This document shows, one piece after another, positions 1 through 9,990 of a stretch of DNA of 64,000 bases. A program made the position numbers and the translations under genes. Positions within the stretch are counted from its first letter, which is position 1; the number at the start of each line of letters is the position of its first letter. This DNA is from Bradyrhizobium sp. CCBAU 53340 (lineage in GTDB: Bacteria > Pseudomonadota > Alphaproteobacteria > Rhizobiales > Xanthobacteraceae), in contig NZ_CP030055.1 of assembly GCF_015291645.1 (NCBI RefSeq), forward strand, positions 1,674,001 through 1,738,000, written 5' to 3'. The notes under the pieces are model-generated. The model worked only from the letters and a program-made list of their open reading frames with translations. It had not been told where the DNA came from and ran no database searches.

Positions 1-2
1 GC

Positions 3-977
3 CGGGACGAGATTGGCGCAATGGCCGCGGCGGTCGCCGTCTTGCGTGATCATTCGGCCGATCGATTGTCGCTCCAGGCCTCGCAGGCGAAGCTCAAGAT
101 GCAGGCGGAAAACGAGCTGAAAGACGTTCTTGCGCGGGCGACCTCGTCCTTCGAGGAAACGGTCGTCGGCTCGGTGGACGAGGTCGTTGCGGTGGCCGGT
201 CATATTGCCGACGCGATCCAGGAGCTGGAGCGGTTCAACGCCGACAATTTGTTGTGCAGCCGTACGGCGTCGACGTCCGCAGGCGACATCGCCGGCAGCG
301 TGCAGACCATGGCCGCCGGGGTCGAGCAACTCGATGCCTCCACCCGCAACATCAATGGTCGCGCCCAGGAAGCGAGCCAGGTGGCCGATATCGCCAGCAA
401 CCGCGCGACACAGGCCGGATTGATGGTCGAGAGCATGGTGCAAGCCGCGACAAGAATAGGAAGCGTCGTGGAATTGATCAGCGATATCGCCGGCCAGACC
501 AACCTGCTGGCGCTCAATGCGACCATCGAGGCCGCCAGGGCAGGTGAAGCGGGGCGGGGATTCGCGGTGGTGGCCGCGGAGGTCAAGACGCTTGCGACGC
601 AGACCGCGCGGGCGACGGAGGACATTTCCTCCCAGGTGCTCGGCATCCAGTCGGCGACGCAGGCGGCGGCCGGCGAGATCGCCGCGATCGTTGATGTCAT
701 CAGGGATATCAGGGAGCAGAGCGCGACCATTGCCAAAGAGGTTCAGGAACAGAGCGGCGCCACCAGCGACATCAATCGCGCGGCGAGGTGTGCCGCGGAA
801 GGGGCCGAGCATCTGCAGAAATCGGTCGAGGACGTTTGTTCGAAGGCCGTCGTGGGTCAGTCGATTGCGCAAGGCGCGGGCACCCGCGCAGAGGCGCTGC
901 GAAGCAGATTCGGCGATTTGAACGACGCGGCGCTGGGATTCGTGCGGCGGCTCCAGGCTCTCCAGTCGGCGGCGTAG
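3..977 (+). CDS. Methyl-accepting chemotaxis protein, C-terminal part (5' end outside window)
   Basis: This is the signalling end of a chemoreceptor. The reading frame is open from base 3, and the residues before the first internal ATG ([11 protein letters not shown]) read like the end of a HAMP domain, so the start lies upstream. The rest is the long coiled-coil signalling domain. Its hairpin tip ([21 protein letters not shown], about residues 158-178 counted from the ATG at 21) is the site that binds CheA and CheW, and it is intact. The protein stops soon after the coiled coil with no CheR/CheB pentapeptide tail. Its ligand and membrane part cannot be read here. Confidence 0.93.
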   Translation, partial: RDEIGAMAAAVAVLRDHSADRLSLQASQAKLKMQAENELKDVLARATSSFEETVVGSVDEVVAVAGHIADAIQELERFNADNLLCSRTASTSAGDIAGSVQTMAAGVEQLDASTRNINGRAQEASQVADIASNRATQAGLMVESMVQAATRIGSVVELISDIAGQTNLLALNATIEAARAGEAGRGFAVVAAEVKTLATQTARATEDISSQVLGIQSATQAAAGEIAAIVDVIRDIREQSATIAKEVQEQSGATSDINRAARCAAEGAEHLQKSVEDVCSKAVVGQSIAQGAGTRAEALRSRFGDLNDAALGFVRRLQALQSAA

Positions 978-1180
978 AATTTCGCCAACCGCGCACCGGC
1001 CGATGATGTCATTCTACCGGTGTCTTGCCCGACGGAGCAAGCTGATTCGGTAAAAGCGAATAACGCGAGCTTTTTCAGCTCCCTCCTCTACTGTGCATGG
1101 GGTTGTTTTCAAGTTTCACCTTGAACCGGCCGTGAGAGACGGGAACCCGCTCCACCTCCCGCAAGTTCTATCCCTGTGGT

Positions 1181-1195
1181 CCGGCAACTTGCCGG
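1181..1195. repeat. Perfect small inverted repeat before the antiporter gene
   Basis: CCGGCAA-C-TTGCCGG is a perfect 7-bp inverted repeat with a one-base centre, 26 bases before the ATG at 1221. It could be an operator or a leader hairpin. Nothing in the sequence says which. Confidence 0.35.
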
Positions 1196-1220
1196 ATCGC
1201 CAACGGGGGAAGACACCTGC

Positions 1221-3488
1221 ATGCAGTGGAGCCTGCTCCGACCGGTCGGCCTCGTCCCTGCGGCGCTCGTCCTCACCACTATGGCCGCCAGCGCCGAAGG
1301 CGGCAAATCGGCCGGCCCTTCCGAATTCCTGCTGGTGGCGCAGATCGTGCTGCTGATCGCGGTGGGGCGCGGCCTCGGCGAGCTCATGCAGCGGATCGGC
1401 CAGCCCTCGGTGATCGGCGAACTGCTTGCCGGCATCCTGCTCGGGCCGTCGCTGTTCGGCTGGCTCTGGCCCGAGGCGCAAGCCGCGATCTTCCCGAAAA
1501 CACCCGAGCAGAAGGCGATGCTCGACGGCATCGCGCAGTTCGGCATCCTGCTGCTGCTGTTGCTCACCGGCATGGAGACCGACCTCAAGCTGGTCAGGAG
1601 GATCGGCAAGGCCGCGATCGCGATCTCGATCGCCGGCATCCTGGTGCCCTTCGCCTGCGGCTTTGTGCTCGGCGAATTCCTGCCCGATGCGCTGTTGCCC
1701 AAGCAGGAGCAGCGGCTGGTGGCGTCGTTGTTCATGGGCACGGCGCTGTCGATCTCCTCGGTGAAGATCGTCGCCGTGGTCGTGCGCGAGATGAACTTCA
1801 TGCGCCGCAATGTCGGCCAGATCATCGTCGCGACGGCCGTGATCGACGACACCATCGGCTGGATCATCATCGCCGTCATCTTCAGCCTCGCCTCGCAGGG
1901 CGCGCTGGATCTCGCCTCGGTGGCGCAGGCGCTGGTGGGCACGTTAGCCTTCCTTGCGGTCAGCTTCACCATCGGCCGCCGCCTGGTGTTCCAGCTCATT
2001 CGTTGGGCCAATGACAACCTCGTCAGCGCGGCGGCTGTCATCACGGTGATCCTGCTGTTGATGGGCGTCATGGCGCTGATCACCCATGCGATCGGCGTCC
2101 ACACCGTGCTCGGCGCCTTCGTCGCCGGCATCCTGGTCGGGGAGTCCCCGATCCTGACCCGGCAGATCGACGAGCGCTTGCGGGGGCTGATCTCGAGCTT
2201 CTTCATGCCGGTGTTTTTCGGCCTTGCTGGTCTCAGCACCGATCTGTCAGTGCTGCGCGATCCGAGCCTTCTGATGCTTACGGCCCTGCTCGTCGTGATC
2301 GCCAGCGTTGGCAAGTTCGGCGGCGCCTTTGTCGGCGGCACGATCGGCGGGCTGAGCACGCGGGAATCTCTGGCGCTGGCGAGCGGCATGAATGCGCGCG
2401 GCTCGACCGAGGTCATCATCGCCACCATCGGCCTTTCTATCGGCGTGCTCAGCCAGGTCATGTTCACGATGATTGTGACCATGGCGATCGTGACCACGAT
2501 GGCGATGCCGCCGATGCTGCGCGCGGCGCTGGCAAGGCTGCCGATGAACCAGGAGGAGAAGGAGCGGCTGGAGCGTGAGGAATTCGAGAAGCGCGGCTTC
2601 GTCGCCAATCTCGAACGCCCCTTGCTGGCCGTGGACGAAAGCGTCAACGCGACCTTTGCTTCCCACCTCATCGGCCTGATCGCCGGCATGCGCGGCCTGC
2701 CGATCACAGTGCTGCACATCGGCAAGCGCGCCGGGGAGCAGGAGAAGATCCGCGACGAGGAAGAGAGCCACGAAGCCGTCGTGAAGAAAGCGGCCGAGAC
2801 CGTCTCCGCCAATGGTGACGGTGAGGTCGGCAGCGTCGATGTCGTTACCCGCGCCAGGCGCGCCGAGCTCGGCGAGACCATCGCTGAGGAGGCGCGCAAG
2901 GGTTTTGATCTGCTCGTCGTCGGCGTCGACAGGGCCGCCGCCGCCAAGGATCGTTTCGACCAGAGGATCGAGGATATCGCCGCAAAGTTCGAGGGACCGC
3001 TCGCGATCGTGGCGGCCAAGGGCAAGCATCTGAAGCAGCCGATGCCGGACGGACTGAACATCCTCGTTCCGGTCTCCGGCAGCGGTGTCTCCAAGCGCGG
3101 CGCCGAGGTCGCGGTGGCGCTGACGCAGGCCGGGTCAGGCTCGCTGCGCGTGATCTATGTGGCAACGACGCGGGACAAGGGCGCACAGCGCGGCGCCTCC
3201 CGCGGCCTCGGTCAGGAAGCAGGCATCCTGAAGGACGCCAGCGATCTCGCCGCCCGCTACGACGTCGACATCACCACCACGCTGCGTGTGAACCGGGCGC
3301 CGGAGGCTGCGATCCTGCGCGAGATCGACACCACCGACGTCGATCTCGTGGTCATGGGCGTCGACCGCATCCAGGCCGATCATCTCTCTTTCGGCGGCGT
3401 CGCCGATGCCGTGCTCAGGCAGTCGAAGGTCTCGGTGCTCCTGGTGTCGAGCGGCGAGGCGCGTCAGGCGCCCGCGGAAAAGGCCTAG
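1221..3488 (+). CDS. CPA2-family cation:proton antiporter with two C-terminal universal-stress domains
   Basis: An inner-membrane monovalent cation/proton exchanger of the KefB/CPA2 type, 755 aa. After a short N-terminal leader the first about 430 residues form a chain of hydrophobic helices with the family's N-terminal GQPSVIGELLAGILLGPS segment. The remaining about 300 residues are soluble and contain two universal-stress-protein-like domains (about 466-600 and 606-750); the second ends in the typical G-V-A-D-A-V-L...V-S-V-L-L-V strand. I chose ATG 1221, which has GGGGGAAG 9-16 bases upstream, over the GTG at 1176 that has no ribosome site. The cytoplasmic domains probably sense nucleotide or energy state. 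The transported ion cannot be read from sequence. Confidence 0.88.
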   Translation: MQWSLLRPVGLVPAALVLTTMAASAEGGKSAGPSEFLLVAQIVLLIAVGRGLGELMQRIGQPSVIGELLAGILLGPSLFGWLWPEAQAAIFPKTPEQKAMLDGIAQFGILLLLLLTGMETDLKLVRRIGKAAIAISIAGILVPFACGFVLGEFLPDALLPKQEQRLVASLFMGTALSISSVKIVAVVVREMNFMRRNVGQIIVATAVIDDTIGWIIIAVIFSLASQGALDLASVAQALVGTLAFLAVSFTIGRRLVFQLIRWANDNLVSAAAVITVILLLMGVMALITHAIGVHTVLGAFVAGILVGESPILTRQIDERLRGLISSFFMPVFFGLAGLSTDLSVLRDPSLLMLTALLVVIASVGKFGGAFVGGTIGGLSTRESLALASGMNARGSTEVIIATIGLSIGVLSQVMFTMIVTMAIVTTMAMPPMLRAALARLPMNQEEKERLEREEFEKRGFVANLERPLLAVDESVNATFASHLIGLIAGMRGLPITVLHIGKRAGEQEKIRDEEESHEAVVKKAAETVSANGDGEVGSVDVVTRARRAELGETIAEEARKGFDLLVVGVDRAAAAKDRFDQRIEDIAAKFEGPLAIVAAKGKHLKQPMPDGLNILVPVSGSGVSKRGAEVAVALTQAGSGSLRVIYVATTRDKGAQRGASRGLGQEAGILKDASDLAARYDVDITTTLRVNRAPEAAILREIDTTDVDLVVMGVDRIQADHLSFGGVADAVLRQSKVSVLLVSSGEARQAPAEKA

Positions 3489-3550
3489 CAGGCAACAGCC
3501 CCATCGGCTCCGAGCATCGGGCCCGACGACCGCGACCGGAGACGGCGCGG

Positions 3551-4267
3551 TCACTCCCGCCGATTCGCTAACTTCGCCTTCTCGCGGATCTCTGCCAGCG
3601 TCGGAAGCGGCTCTTCGCGCGTGCCGATCCGCTCCGCCTGCACGCCGCGAACCTTGGCGGCTTTGAGTGCGGCCAGCAGCTTGTCGGTGACGAAGATCGA
3701 TGCGGGATGCCACCTCGGACGCCAGATCTGCGTATCGCCTATCGCCGCGAGGTCGACGTGCTTCGGGCCCATCATGCGATTGATGTAGCCCTCACGCAGC
3801 CAGTATTCCTCCGCGCTCATCGGGTCGCTGCGCTTTTGATGCAGCGTTTTCTCGACTTCTTTTGGATCCGGCGGCTGCATTCGCATCGCGGCGTAGTCGA
3901 AACAGTCAATGCGCTTGAGCAAGTTGCATAAGTGCCATTCGCCCGGCACTGTTGCGCCGTCCTCCCACTGCAGGGTGAAGGGACGGAATTCGCTCTCCCC
4001 GGGGGCGTCCCGCTCCAGCACCGATTTCATTCCGGCGCTGACCACCGGCGTGTCAGCACCAGTCAAGATCAATGCCGGAATCTGCTTGCGCGGCTTGCAG
4101 AGCAGGCGTGCCTCGGTGGGAAGAGGCTTGTCGTACCAGCGCTCGACCGCCGCGAAATCGACCGACGCCGTCAGCGCCACGTTCCAGCCGGCCACGTCCA
4201 TCACCACCCGCGTGCCGAATGGCCATGCTGGCGTGATCTCGTAAACCCGTGGGGGCGCTTTCGCCAT
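3551..4267 (-). CDS. Imm11-like (formerly DUF1629) protein, orphan
   Basis: A 238-aa soluble protein resembling the Imm11 immunity family of polymorphic toxin systems. The family-like signs are an N-terminal segment starting with a short basic leader and VYEI, a central HLCNLLKRIDCFDY block similar to the family's V-N-x-L-x-x-x-D-x-x-D, and the C-terminal WRPRWHPASIFVTDKLLAAL segment. The frame stays open to 4453, but the residues before ATG 4267 are arginine- and cysteine-rich and not protein-like. No toxin gene adjoins it, so it is either an orphan or has another role. Family assignment is by eye and moderate. Confidence 0.55.
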   Translation of the reverse strand: MAKAPPRVYEITPAWPFGTRVVMDVAGWNVALTASVDFAAVERWYDKPLPTEARLLCKPRKQIPALILTGADTPVVSAGMKSVLERDAPGESEFRPFTLQWEDGATVPGEWHLCNLLKRIDCFDYAAMRMQPPDPKEVEKTLHQKRSDPMSAEEYWLREGYINRMMGPKHVDLAAIGDTQIWRPRWHPASIFVTDKLLAALKAAKVRGVQAERIGTREEPLPTLAEIREKAKLANRRE

Positions 4268-4541
4268 CGCCGATACGCTCCTAGACCGCGGCAGGCATAG
4301 TGGCCTGCAACACCGGCAGCCCTTTGACACAACATGAGACAACGTGGTGGAACGGCTGAGCGGTCGAAGGGATGTGGCCCGGCGCAGCGTCGAGCACCAA
4401 CGCGTATGGCGCGTTCTGGTTCGCCTTCCAGACGAATTTTGTAACGCTCCCAAGCGGCGCAGATGTGACGATTTTATTTTGTCGCGCGCACTGCGAGAGG
4501 TCGTAGTGAGGACGGACGGTCGACGTCAATCCTGGGTCCAG

Positions 4542-7500
4542 CTAGGACTTCACCTCCGCGACCGCTTTCGCCTTCGGCGCCTTCTTCGAAGCGCGCCAGT
4601 TCTCAAACCGCTGCACCACCACGAAGAACGCGGGCACGAACAGCACCGCCAGACAGGTCGAGGCCAGCATCCCCGAGAACACGGTGATGCCGATCGATTT
4701 GCGCGCGCTGGCGCCGGCGCCGGTCGCGAGCACCAGCGGCACCACGCCGAGGATAAAGGCGAACGAAGTCATCAGGATCGGGCGGAAACGTGCGCGTGCC
4801 GCCTCGATCGCCGATTCCAGGATCGGCTTGCCGTCGCGGCCGTGCAGCTCGAGCCCGACCTCGACGATTAGGATGGCGTTCTTGGCCGACAGCGCGATCA
4901 GGAGGATCAGGCCGATCTGGCAATAGAGGTTGTTGTCAATCTTGAGCCCGGACAGGATCAGCATCGGCCCGAGCAGCGACAGCGGCACGGCGAGGATCAC
5001 CGAGATCGGCGCGTACCAGCTCTCATACTGGCCGGCGAGCACGAGATAGACCAGCAGCATGGCGAGGCCGAACACCCAGTAGATCTGGTTCGAGACCGCT
5101 TTCTCCTGATACGACATCGCGGTCCATTCATAACCGGTGCCCGGCGGCAGCGTCTTGTCGGCGATGTCCTCCATCAGCGTCAGCGACTGGCCGGAGGAGT
5201 AGCCCTGCGCCGGCAGGCCGATCACGGTCGAAGAGGGATAAAGATTGTAGAGGCTGATCAGCGAGGGGCCTGTGGCCGGCGTGATCGTGGCGACGGTGCC
5301 GATCGGGATCATGTCGCCGTTCGAGTTGCGCACCATCATGTTGGCGATGTCGCGCTCGGTGACGCGGAAGGCGGGATCGGCCTGGGTGTAGACCTGGAAC
5401 ACCCGGCCGAACTTGTTGAACTGGTTGACGAAGGACGAACCGAGATAGGTCGACAGCGCCGCGAACACCTGATCCGTCGTCACGTGCAGCGTCTGGGTCT
5501 TGATGCGGTCGATCTCGACATTGAACTGCGGCACCGACGAGCGGAATGACGACTGCACGCGCTGCAGCGCGCTCTGGCTCTGGCCGTTGCTGACCATCGC
5601 GCCGGTGATGGCCTGGAGCTTGGCAAAATCGCTATTGCCGTCGCGCAGCTCAACCTGCATCGAGAAGCCGGCGGCGTTGCCGATGCCCTGGATCGGCGGC
5701 GGTGGCAGCACCAGCGTGCGCGCCTCCATGATATCAGCGACCTTGTCGTTCAGCCCATAGACCAGCGAGCGCAGGTCCTCGCCTTTGCCGCGTGCCTCCC
5801 AGTCCTTCAGGATGATGTAGGCGACGCCGGCATTGGCAAGGCTGGCGCTGTTGTCGAGCGCGGAGATGCCGGCGATGGTGATGACCTGCTGGACGCCGGG
5901 CGTGGCCTTGATGATGTCGGCGGCCTTGTCGAGCACCTTCTGGGTCCGTTCCAGCGAGGCGCCGTCGGGCAATTGCACGGCGGCGATGAGATAGCCCTGG
6001 TCCTCGATCGGCAGGAAGCCGGTCGGCACCCGGGACAGGCCGTAGCCGCTGAGCCCGATCACGATCAGTGCGAACGCGACCGAGATGGTGGCGTGCTTCA
6101 CCAGGAACGTGATCAGCCTCGTATAGCCGTGCTCGACCTTGTCGTAGACGGCGTTGAAGCCACGGTAGAAGAAATTACGTTGCTCCGGCGGCACCGCAGG
6201 CCGCAGCCACAGCGCGCATTGGGTCGGCTTCAGCGTCGCCGCGTTGATGGCGGACAAAAGCGCCGTCGCCGCGATCACCAGCGCGAATTGCGAGTAGATG
6301 CGCCCCGTGAGGCCGGCGAGGAACGAGGCCGGCAAAAATACCGATATCAACACCAGCGTGATGCCGACGATCGGTGCGAACAGCGCATCCATCGCCTTGA
6401 TCGCGGCGTCGTGGCCGTTCATGCCCCGCTCGATATTGTGCGCGGCGCCTTCCACTACGACGATGGCGTCGTCGACGACGATGCCGATTGCCAGCACGAT
6501 CGCAAACAGGGTCGACATGTTGATGGTGAAGCCGAGCGCCGCCATCGCGGCGAAGGCACCGATGATGGTGACAGGCACGGTGGTTGCCGGCACCAGCATC
6601 GCACGCCAGTCCTGCAGGAACACCAGGATAACGACCAGCACGAGCAGGCCGGCCTCGATCAGGGTCATGTAGACCTCATGCACCGAGGCATTGACGAATT
6701 TCGTGGTGTCGAACGGCGTGTCGTATTTGATGCCTTCCGGAAAGCGCTTGGCGAGCTCCACCATCTTCTTTTCGACGGCCTGTTCGACCTCGAGCGCGTT
6801 GGCGCCGGGCGACTGGAATACGCCGATGCCGGTGGCCGGCTGCTTGTTGAGCGAGAAGATCTGGCTGTAGGTCTGCGCGCCGAGCTCGACCGAACCAACG
6901 TCGCGCACGCGGGTGACGTCGCCGCTGGTCCCCGACTTGACGATGATGTTCTCGAACTGGGTGGCGTCGTCGAGACGCCCGTTGACGTTCAGCGTGTACT
7001 GGAACGCTTGTCCCGGCGGCGTCGGCGGCGCGCCGACCTGTCCGGCCGAGACCTGCTGGCTCTGCTCCTGGATCGCGTTGATGACGTCCTGCGGCACGAG
7101 ACCGCGGACCTGGAGCTTGTTGGGATCAAGCCAGACCCGCATCGAATACTGGCCGGCACCGAACACGGTGACGTTGCCGACGCCGGGCAGGCGCGAGAGT
7201 TCGTCGCGGACATTGATGGTGGCGTAGTTGCTCAAGTAGAGGCTATCGAAGGTCTTGTCCGGCGAGGTCAGCGTCACGAACAGGAGGATCGAGGTCGAGC
7301 GCTTCTGCACGGTCACGCCCTGGTTCTGCACGGCAGACGGCAGTTGCGAGAGCGCGCTGGAGACGCGGTTCTGGACCAGCACCTGCGCAAAGTTGAGATC
7401 GGTGCCGATCTTGAAAGTCACCGTCAGCGTATAGGTGCCGTCGGAGCCGCTGTAGGACTGCATGTAGAGCATGTCCTCGACGCCGTTGACTTGTTGTTCG

Positions 7501-7697
7501 ATCGGCAGCGCCACGGTGTCGATCACGGTCTTGGCGCTGGCGCCGGGATAGCGCGTCGTCACCTGCACCGTCGGCGGCACCACGTCGGGATATTGGGCGA
7601 TCGCGAGGTTGAACAGCGCGACGCCGCCGATCAGGATCATCAGCAGCGCGATGACGTTCGAGAGGACCGGCCGCTCGATGAAGAACTTTGAGATCAT
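4542..7697 (-). CDS. RND multidrug efflux transporter, inner-membrane permease (AcrB/MexB type, HAE1)
   Basis: A 1051-aa proton-driven drug exporter, the same length as AcrB. It begins with the family start MISKFFIERPVLSNVIALLM, has two large periplasmic loops, and carries the Asp pair in TM4 (GIVVDDAIVVVE) needed for proton relay. The ending has a short lysine-rich tail. It follows the adaptor gene by 13 bases on the same strand, so the two are co-transcribed. No outer-membrane channel gene is next to it, so the pump must borrow one. No local TetR-type regulator was found. Confidence 0.97.
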   Translation of the reverse strand: MISKFFIERPVLSNVIALLMILIGGVALFNLAIAQYPDVVPPTVQVTTRYPGASAKTVIDTVALPIEQQVNGVEDMLYMQSYSGSDGTYTLTVTFKIGTDLNFAQVLVQNRVSSALSQLPSAVQNQGVTVQKRSTSILLFVTLTSPDKTFDSLYLSNYATINVRDELSRLPGVGNVTVFGAGQYSMRVWLDPNKLQVRGLVPQDVINAIQEQSQQVSAGQVGAPPTPPGQAFQYTLNVNGRLDDATQFENIIVKSGTSGDVTRVRDVGSVELGAQTYSQIFSLNKQPATGIGVFQSPGANALEVEQAVEKKMVELAKRFPEGIKYDTPFDTTKFVNASVHEVYMTLIEAGLLVLVVILVFLQDWRAMLVPATTVPVTIIGAFAAMAALGFTINMSTLFAIVLAIGIVVDDAIVVVEGAAHNIERGMNGHDAAIKAMDALFAPIVGITLVLISVFLPASFLAGLTGRIYSQFALVIAATALLSAINAATLKPTQCALWLRPAVPPEQRNFFYRGFNAVYDKVEHGYTRLITFLVKHATISVAFALIVIGLSGYGLSRVPTGFLPIEDQGYLIAAVQLPDGASLERTQKVLDKAADIIKATPGVQQVITIAGISALDNSASLANAGVAYIILKDWEARGKGEDLRSLVYGLNDKVADIMEARTLVLPPPPIQGIGNAAGFSMQVELRDGNSDFAKLQAITGAMVSNGQSQSALQRVQSSFRSSVPQFNVEIDRIKTQTLHVTTDQVFAALSTYLGSSFVNQFNKFGRVFQVYTQADPAFRVTERDIANMMVRNSNGDMIPIGTVATITPATGPSLISLYNLYPSSTVIGLPAQGYSSGQSLTLMEDIADKTLPPGTGYEWTAMSYQEKAVSNQIYWVFGLAMLLVYLVLAGQYESWYAPISVILAVPLSLLGPMLILSGLKIDNNLYCQIGLILLIALSAKNAILIVEVGLELHGRDGKPILESAIEAARARFRPILMTSFAFILGVVPLVLATGAGASARKSIGITVFSGMLASTCLAVLFVPAFFVVVQRFENWRASKKAPKAKAVAEVKS

Positions 7698-7710
7698 GGC
7701 GCGCGGCCCT

Positions 7711-8895
7711 TCACTTGCTCGAGGCCTGCGGTTGCTCGATCTTGGTCTGCTGCGGGTCGATCTTCTGGCCCGGGATCACGCGCAGCAGGCCTGAGGTGAC
7801 CACGCGGTCATCAGGCTTGAGGCCGCTTTCGATCACACGCAGGCCGTTGTCGGCCGGGCCGATTTGCACCTTGCGCTGCTCGACGACATTGTCCTTGTTG
7901 GCAACCAGCAGATAGCGTCCGCCCTGGTCGCTGCCGAGCGCGGTATCGGGAACGAGAAGGGCGTCCTTTTCCTGGGTGAACGGTACGCGGACACGGACGA
8001 AATAGCCTGGCAGCAGCACCCGCTTGTCATTGGGCACGACGCCGCGCACGGCGAGCGTTCCGGTCGACGAATTGAGAGTCGGCGCGACGTAGTCGAGCTT
8101 GCCCTCGTGCGGATAGCCGGTCTCGGTCTGCAGGCCGATTTCAATCGGGAACTGCTTGAGGTCGGCGGAAGTGAGGCCCCGGCGCGCGGCTTCGGCTCGG
8201 ATGCGCAGCACGTCCTGCTCGTTGACAGTGAAGTTCACATAGATTGGGTCCATCGCGACGATGGTCGCGAGCTGGGTCGGGGAGGAGACGCCGACGAGCT
8301 CGCCGATCGAAACCATGTGCGCGCTGACGATGCCGTCGAACGGCGCGGTCACCTTGGTGTAGCCGTAGTTCACCTCGGCGAGCCTGGTGTTGGCCTGGGC
8401 CTGCTGAAGGTTGGCCTGGGCGTTATCTCGGGTCGAGGTCGAGGTGTCGAGAGTGGCCTGCGAGACAGCCTGGCGCTGCACCAGGTCGACCTGCCGCTTG
8501 TAGTCGGCCTCAGCCTGTTTGAGTGAGGCCTGCGCGCCGGTCTCGGCCGCCTGCGCCTGGTCGAGCTTGAGCTTGTAGGTCTCCGGCTCGATCGTGAACA
8601 GCTGGGCGCCCTGCTTGACGAAGGTGCCATCGGCGTAGTCGATCGTTTGCAGAAAACCCTGCACCCGCGCGACGAGGTCGACGCTCTTGATCGGCGCGGT
8701 GTTGCCGGTGGCCTCGATGTAGCGCGTGACCGGACGCTGCACCGGCGTCGCGACATCCACCTTGGGCGGCGGCGGCGCGACGAACGTGTTCTTGTCCTCG
8801 CAGCCGGCCAGCGTAACCACCGCGGCCGCGGTGGCCAGGGCCCGCCCGATATGCCTCCACGCGTCGTGAAGTCGTGCGGGATGAGCTGAGGTCAT
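7711..8895 (-). CDS. RND efflux periplasmic adaptor lipoprotein (AcrA/MexA type)
   Basis: The membrane-fusion subunit that links the RND permease to an outer-membrane channel, 394 aa. A hydrophobic leader ends in a lipobox (VTLAGC), so it is a lipoprotein anchored in the inner membrane. A barrel-sandwich half, a helical hairpin rich in Q and A (about residues 100-170), the second lipoyl half (YTKVTAPFDGIVS) and beta-barrel domains follow in the usual order. ATG 8895 is preferred because the leader directly follows it; the frame extends upstream to 8979. It is the first gene of the two-gene efflux operon. Confidence 0.95.
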   Translation of the reverse strand: MTSAHPARLHDAWRHIGRALATAAAVVTLAGCEDKNTFVAPPPPKVDVATPVQRPVTRYIEATGNTAPIKSVDLVARVQGFLQTIDYADGTFVKQGAQLFTIEPETYKLKLDQAQAAETGAQASLKQAEADYKRQVDLVQRQAVSQATLDTSTSTRDNAQANLQQAQANTRLAEVNYGYTKVTAPFDGIVSAHMVSIGELVGVSSPTQLATIVAMDPIYVNFTVNEQDVLRIRAEAARRGLTSADLKQFPIEIGLQTETGYPHEGKLDYVAPTLNSSTGTLAVRGVVPNDKRVLLPGYFVRVRVPFTQEKDALLVPDTALGSDQGGRYLLVANKDNVVEQRKVQIGPADNGLRVIESGLKPDDRVVTSGLLRVIPGQKIDPQQTKIEQPQASSK

Positions 8896-9018
8896 TCGGT
8901 GGCCCCCGATGATTGCCTGTCGGTGCGGCAGGCTACCAACAAATGACCAGCCGTGGAACACCATAGCCATGGCAGTCACAGGCCTTGCACTGCAAACCGT
9001 GGCGTGGCCTTTGATGGC

Positions 9019-9075
9019 TTTGTCATGACAAACCGCTTTTCACCGAGGCCATGTTTGACCAGAATTGTCGTCAAA
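9019..9075. promoter_or_regulatory. Two related dyads in the divergent efflux/SBP intergenic region
   Basis: TTTGTCATGACAAA (9019-9032) is a perfect 14-base palindrome. About 35 bases on, TTTGAC (9054-9059) and GTCAAA (9070-9075) form a second inverted pair with the same TTTG(A/T)C arms. Both sit between divergent genes. They look like operators for a dimeric regulator, but its identity is unknown. Confidence 0.45.
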
Positions 9076-9149
9076 GGCCGCGCGACGGGCGCAAGGCGGG
9101 CGACGGGCAGGCAAGTGGACCACAAGAAGAAGCGCGAGGAGACAATGAC

Positions 9150-9941
9150 ATGCCAACGCCATTCTGGTCGGGCCTTGCCGGGCTTGCTCTTGCGGCGGCG
9201 GTTGCCATGCCCGCGCTAGCCGATGGTCTGAAGGACGAGATCGCGCCGACCGGCACGCTGCGGGTCGCGATCGCGATCAGCCCGGTGGGCGGAGCGTTCT
9301 GGTCGACCAGGACCGAAGCCGGCTATACCGGCGTTCCCGTCGATCTCGGCAAGGCGCTGGCCGCGCAGCTCGGCATCTCCGTCGACTATGTCGTGTACCA
9401 GAACTCCGGGCAGATCACCGACGCCGCCGGCAAAGGCGCGTGGGACATCACCTGGTTGCCGAAAGATCCCGAGCGTGAGACCAAGATGATGTTCGGTCCG
9501 ATCTACGAGGTCGCCGACGCCACCTATATCGTCAAGGCTGGTTCGACCGTGACCAATTTCGCCACGCTCGACCAACCCGGCATCAAGGTCGCAGCCGTCA
9601 ATGCCACGACCACGATGCGCGGCGCTGTTGCGCATCTGAAGAACGCGAAGGTCACGGGCTATCAGACCTACGACGAAATCTTCGGCCTCCTGAAGAGCGG
9701 TGAGATCAACGCCTTCGCGCTGTCGCGCGACCAGCTCAACAAGATGGCGCAGAAGATTCTGGGGACCAAGGTGCTGGACGAGACCTTCAAGAAGACCGTG
9801 ACGGCCGTTGCGGTCCCGCTCGGCCACAGCCAGGCTCTGGCGTTCGTGACCAAGTTCATGAACGAGGCCGTGACCAACGGCACCTTGCGCAAGGCCTATG
9901 ACGATAATGGTCTGAAGGACGCGCCGATCCGCACCGAATAG
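9150..9941 (+). CDS. Periplasmic solute-binding protein, family 3 (amino-acid type)
   Basis: A 263-aa secreted binding protein of the bacterial extracellular solute-binding family 3. A signal peptide (to about ALA-DG, residue 27) is followed by APTGTLRVAIAISPVGG, the usual first strand. The end is also typical: F-M-N-E-A...GTLRKAYDDNGL. ATG 9150 has GAGGAGA 8 bases upstream, whereas the longer frame from 9051 begins with unstructured, charged residues. No permease or ATPase gene adjoins it, so it may serve a transporter elsewhere, or act as a sensor-linked binding protein. Ligand unknown. Confidence 0.85.
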   Translation: MPTPFWSGLAGLALAAAVAMPALADGLKDEIAPTGTLRVAIAISPVGGAFWSTRTEAGYTGVPVDLGKALAAQLGISVDYVVYQNSGQITDAAGKGAWDITWLPKDPERETKMMFGPIYEVADATYIVKAGSTVTNFATLDQPGIKVAAVNATTTMRGAVAHLKNAKVTGYQTYDEIFGLLKSGEINAFALSRDQLNKMAQKILGTKVLDETFKKTVTAVAVPLGHSQALAFVTKFMNEAVTNGTLRKAYDDNGLKDAPIRTE

Positions 9942-9990
9942 GTTTGTCCTTTGCCGACCACATTGGAGTTCACACCCGATCGATGAGCCC

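Noticed and set aside
1109..3094. A 661-codon minus-strand frame antisense to the antiporter
   Set aside because: Composition is Ser/Arg/Met-rich shadow text; the plus strand encodes a clear antiporter.
5973..7691. A 572-codon plus-strand frame antisense to the RND permease
   Set aside because: It is rich in Arg, His and Asp with no fold pattern: a shadow of the high-GC permease gene.
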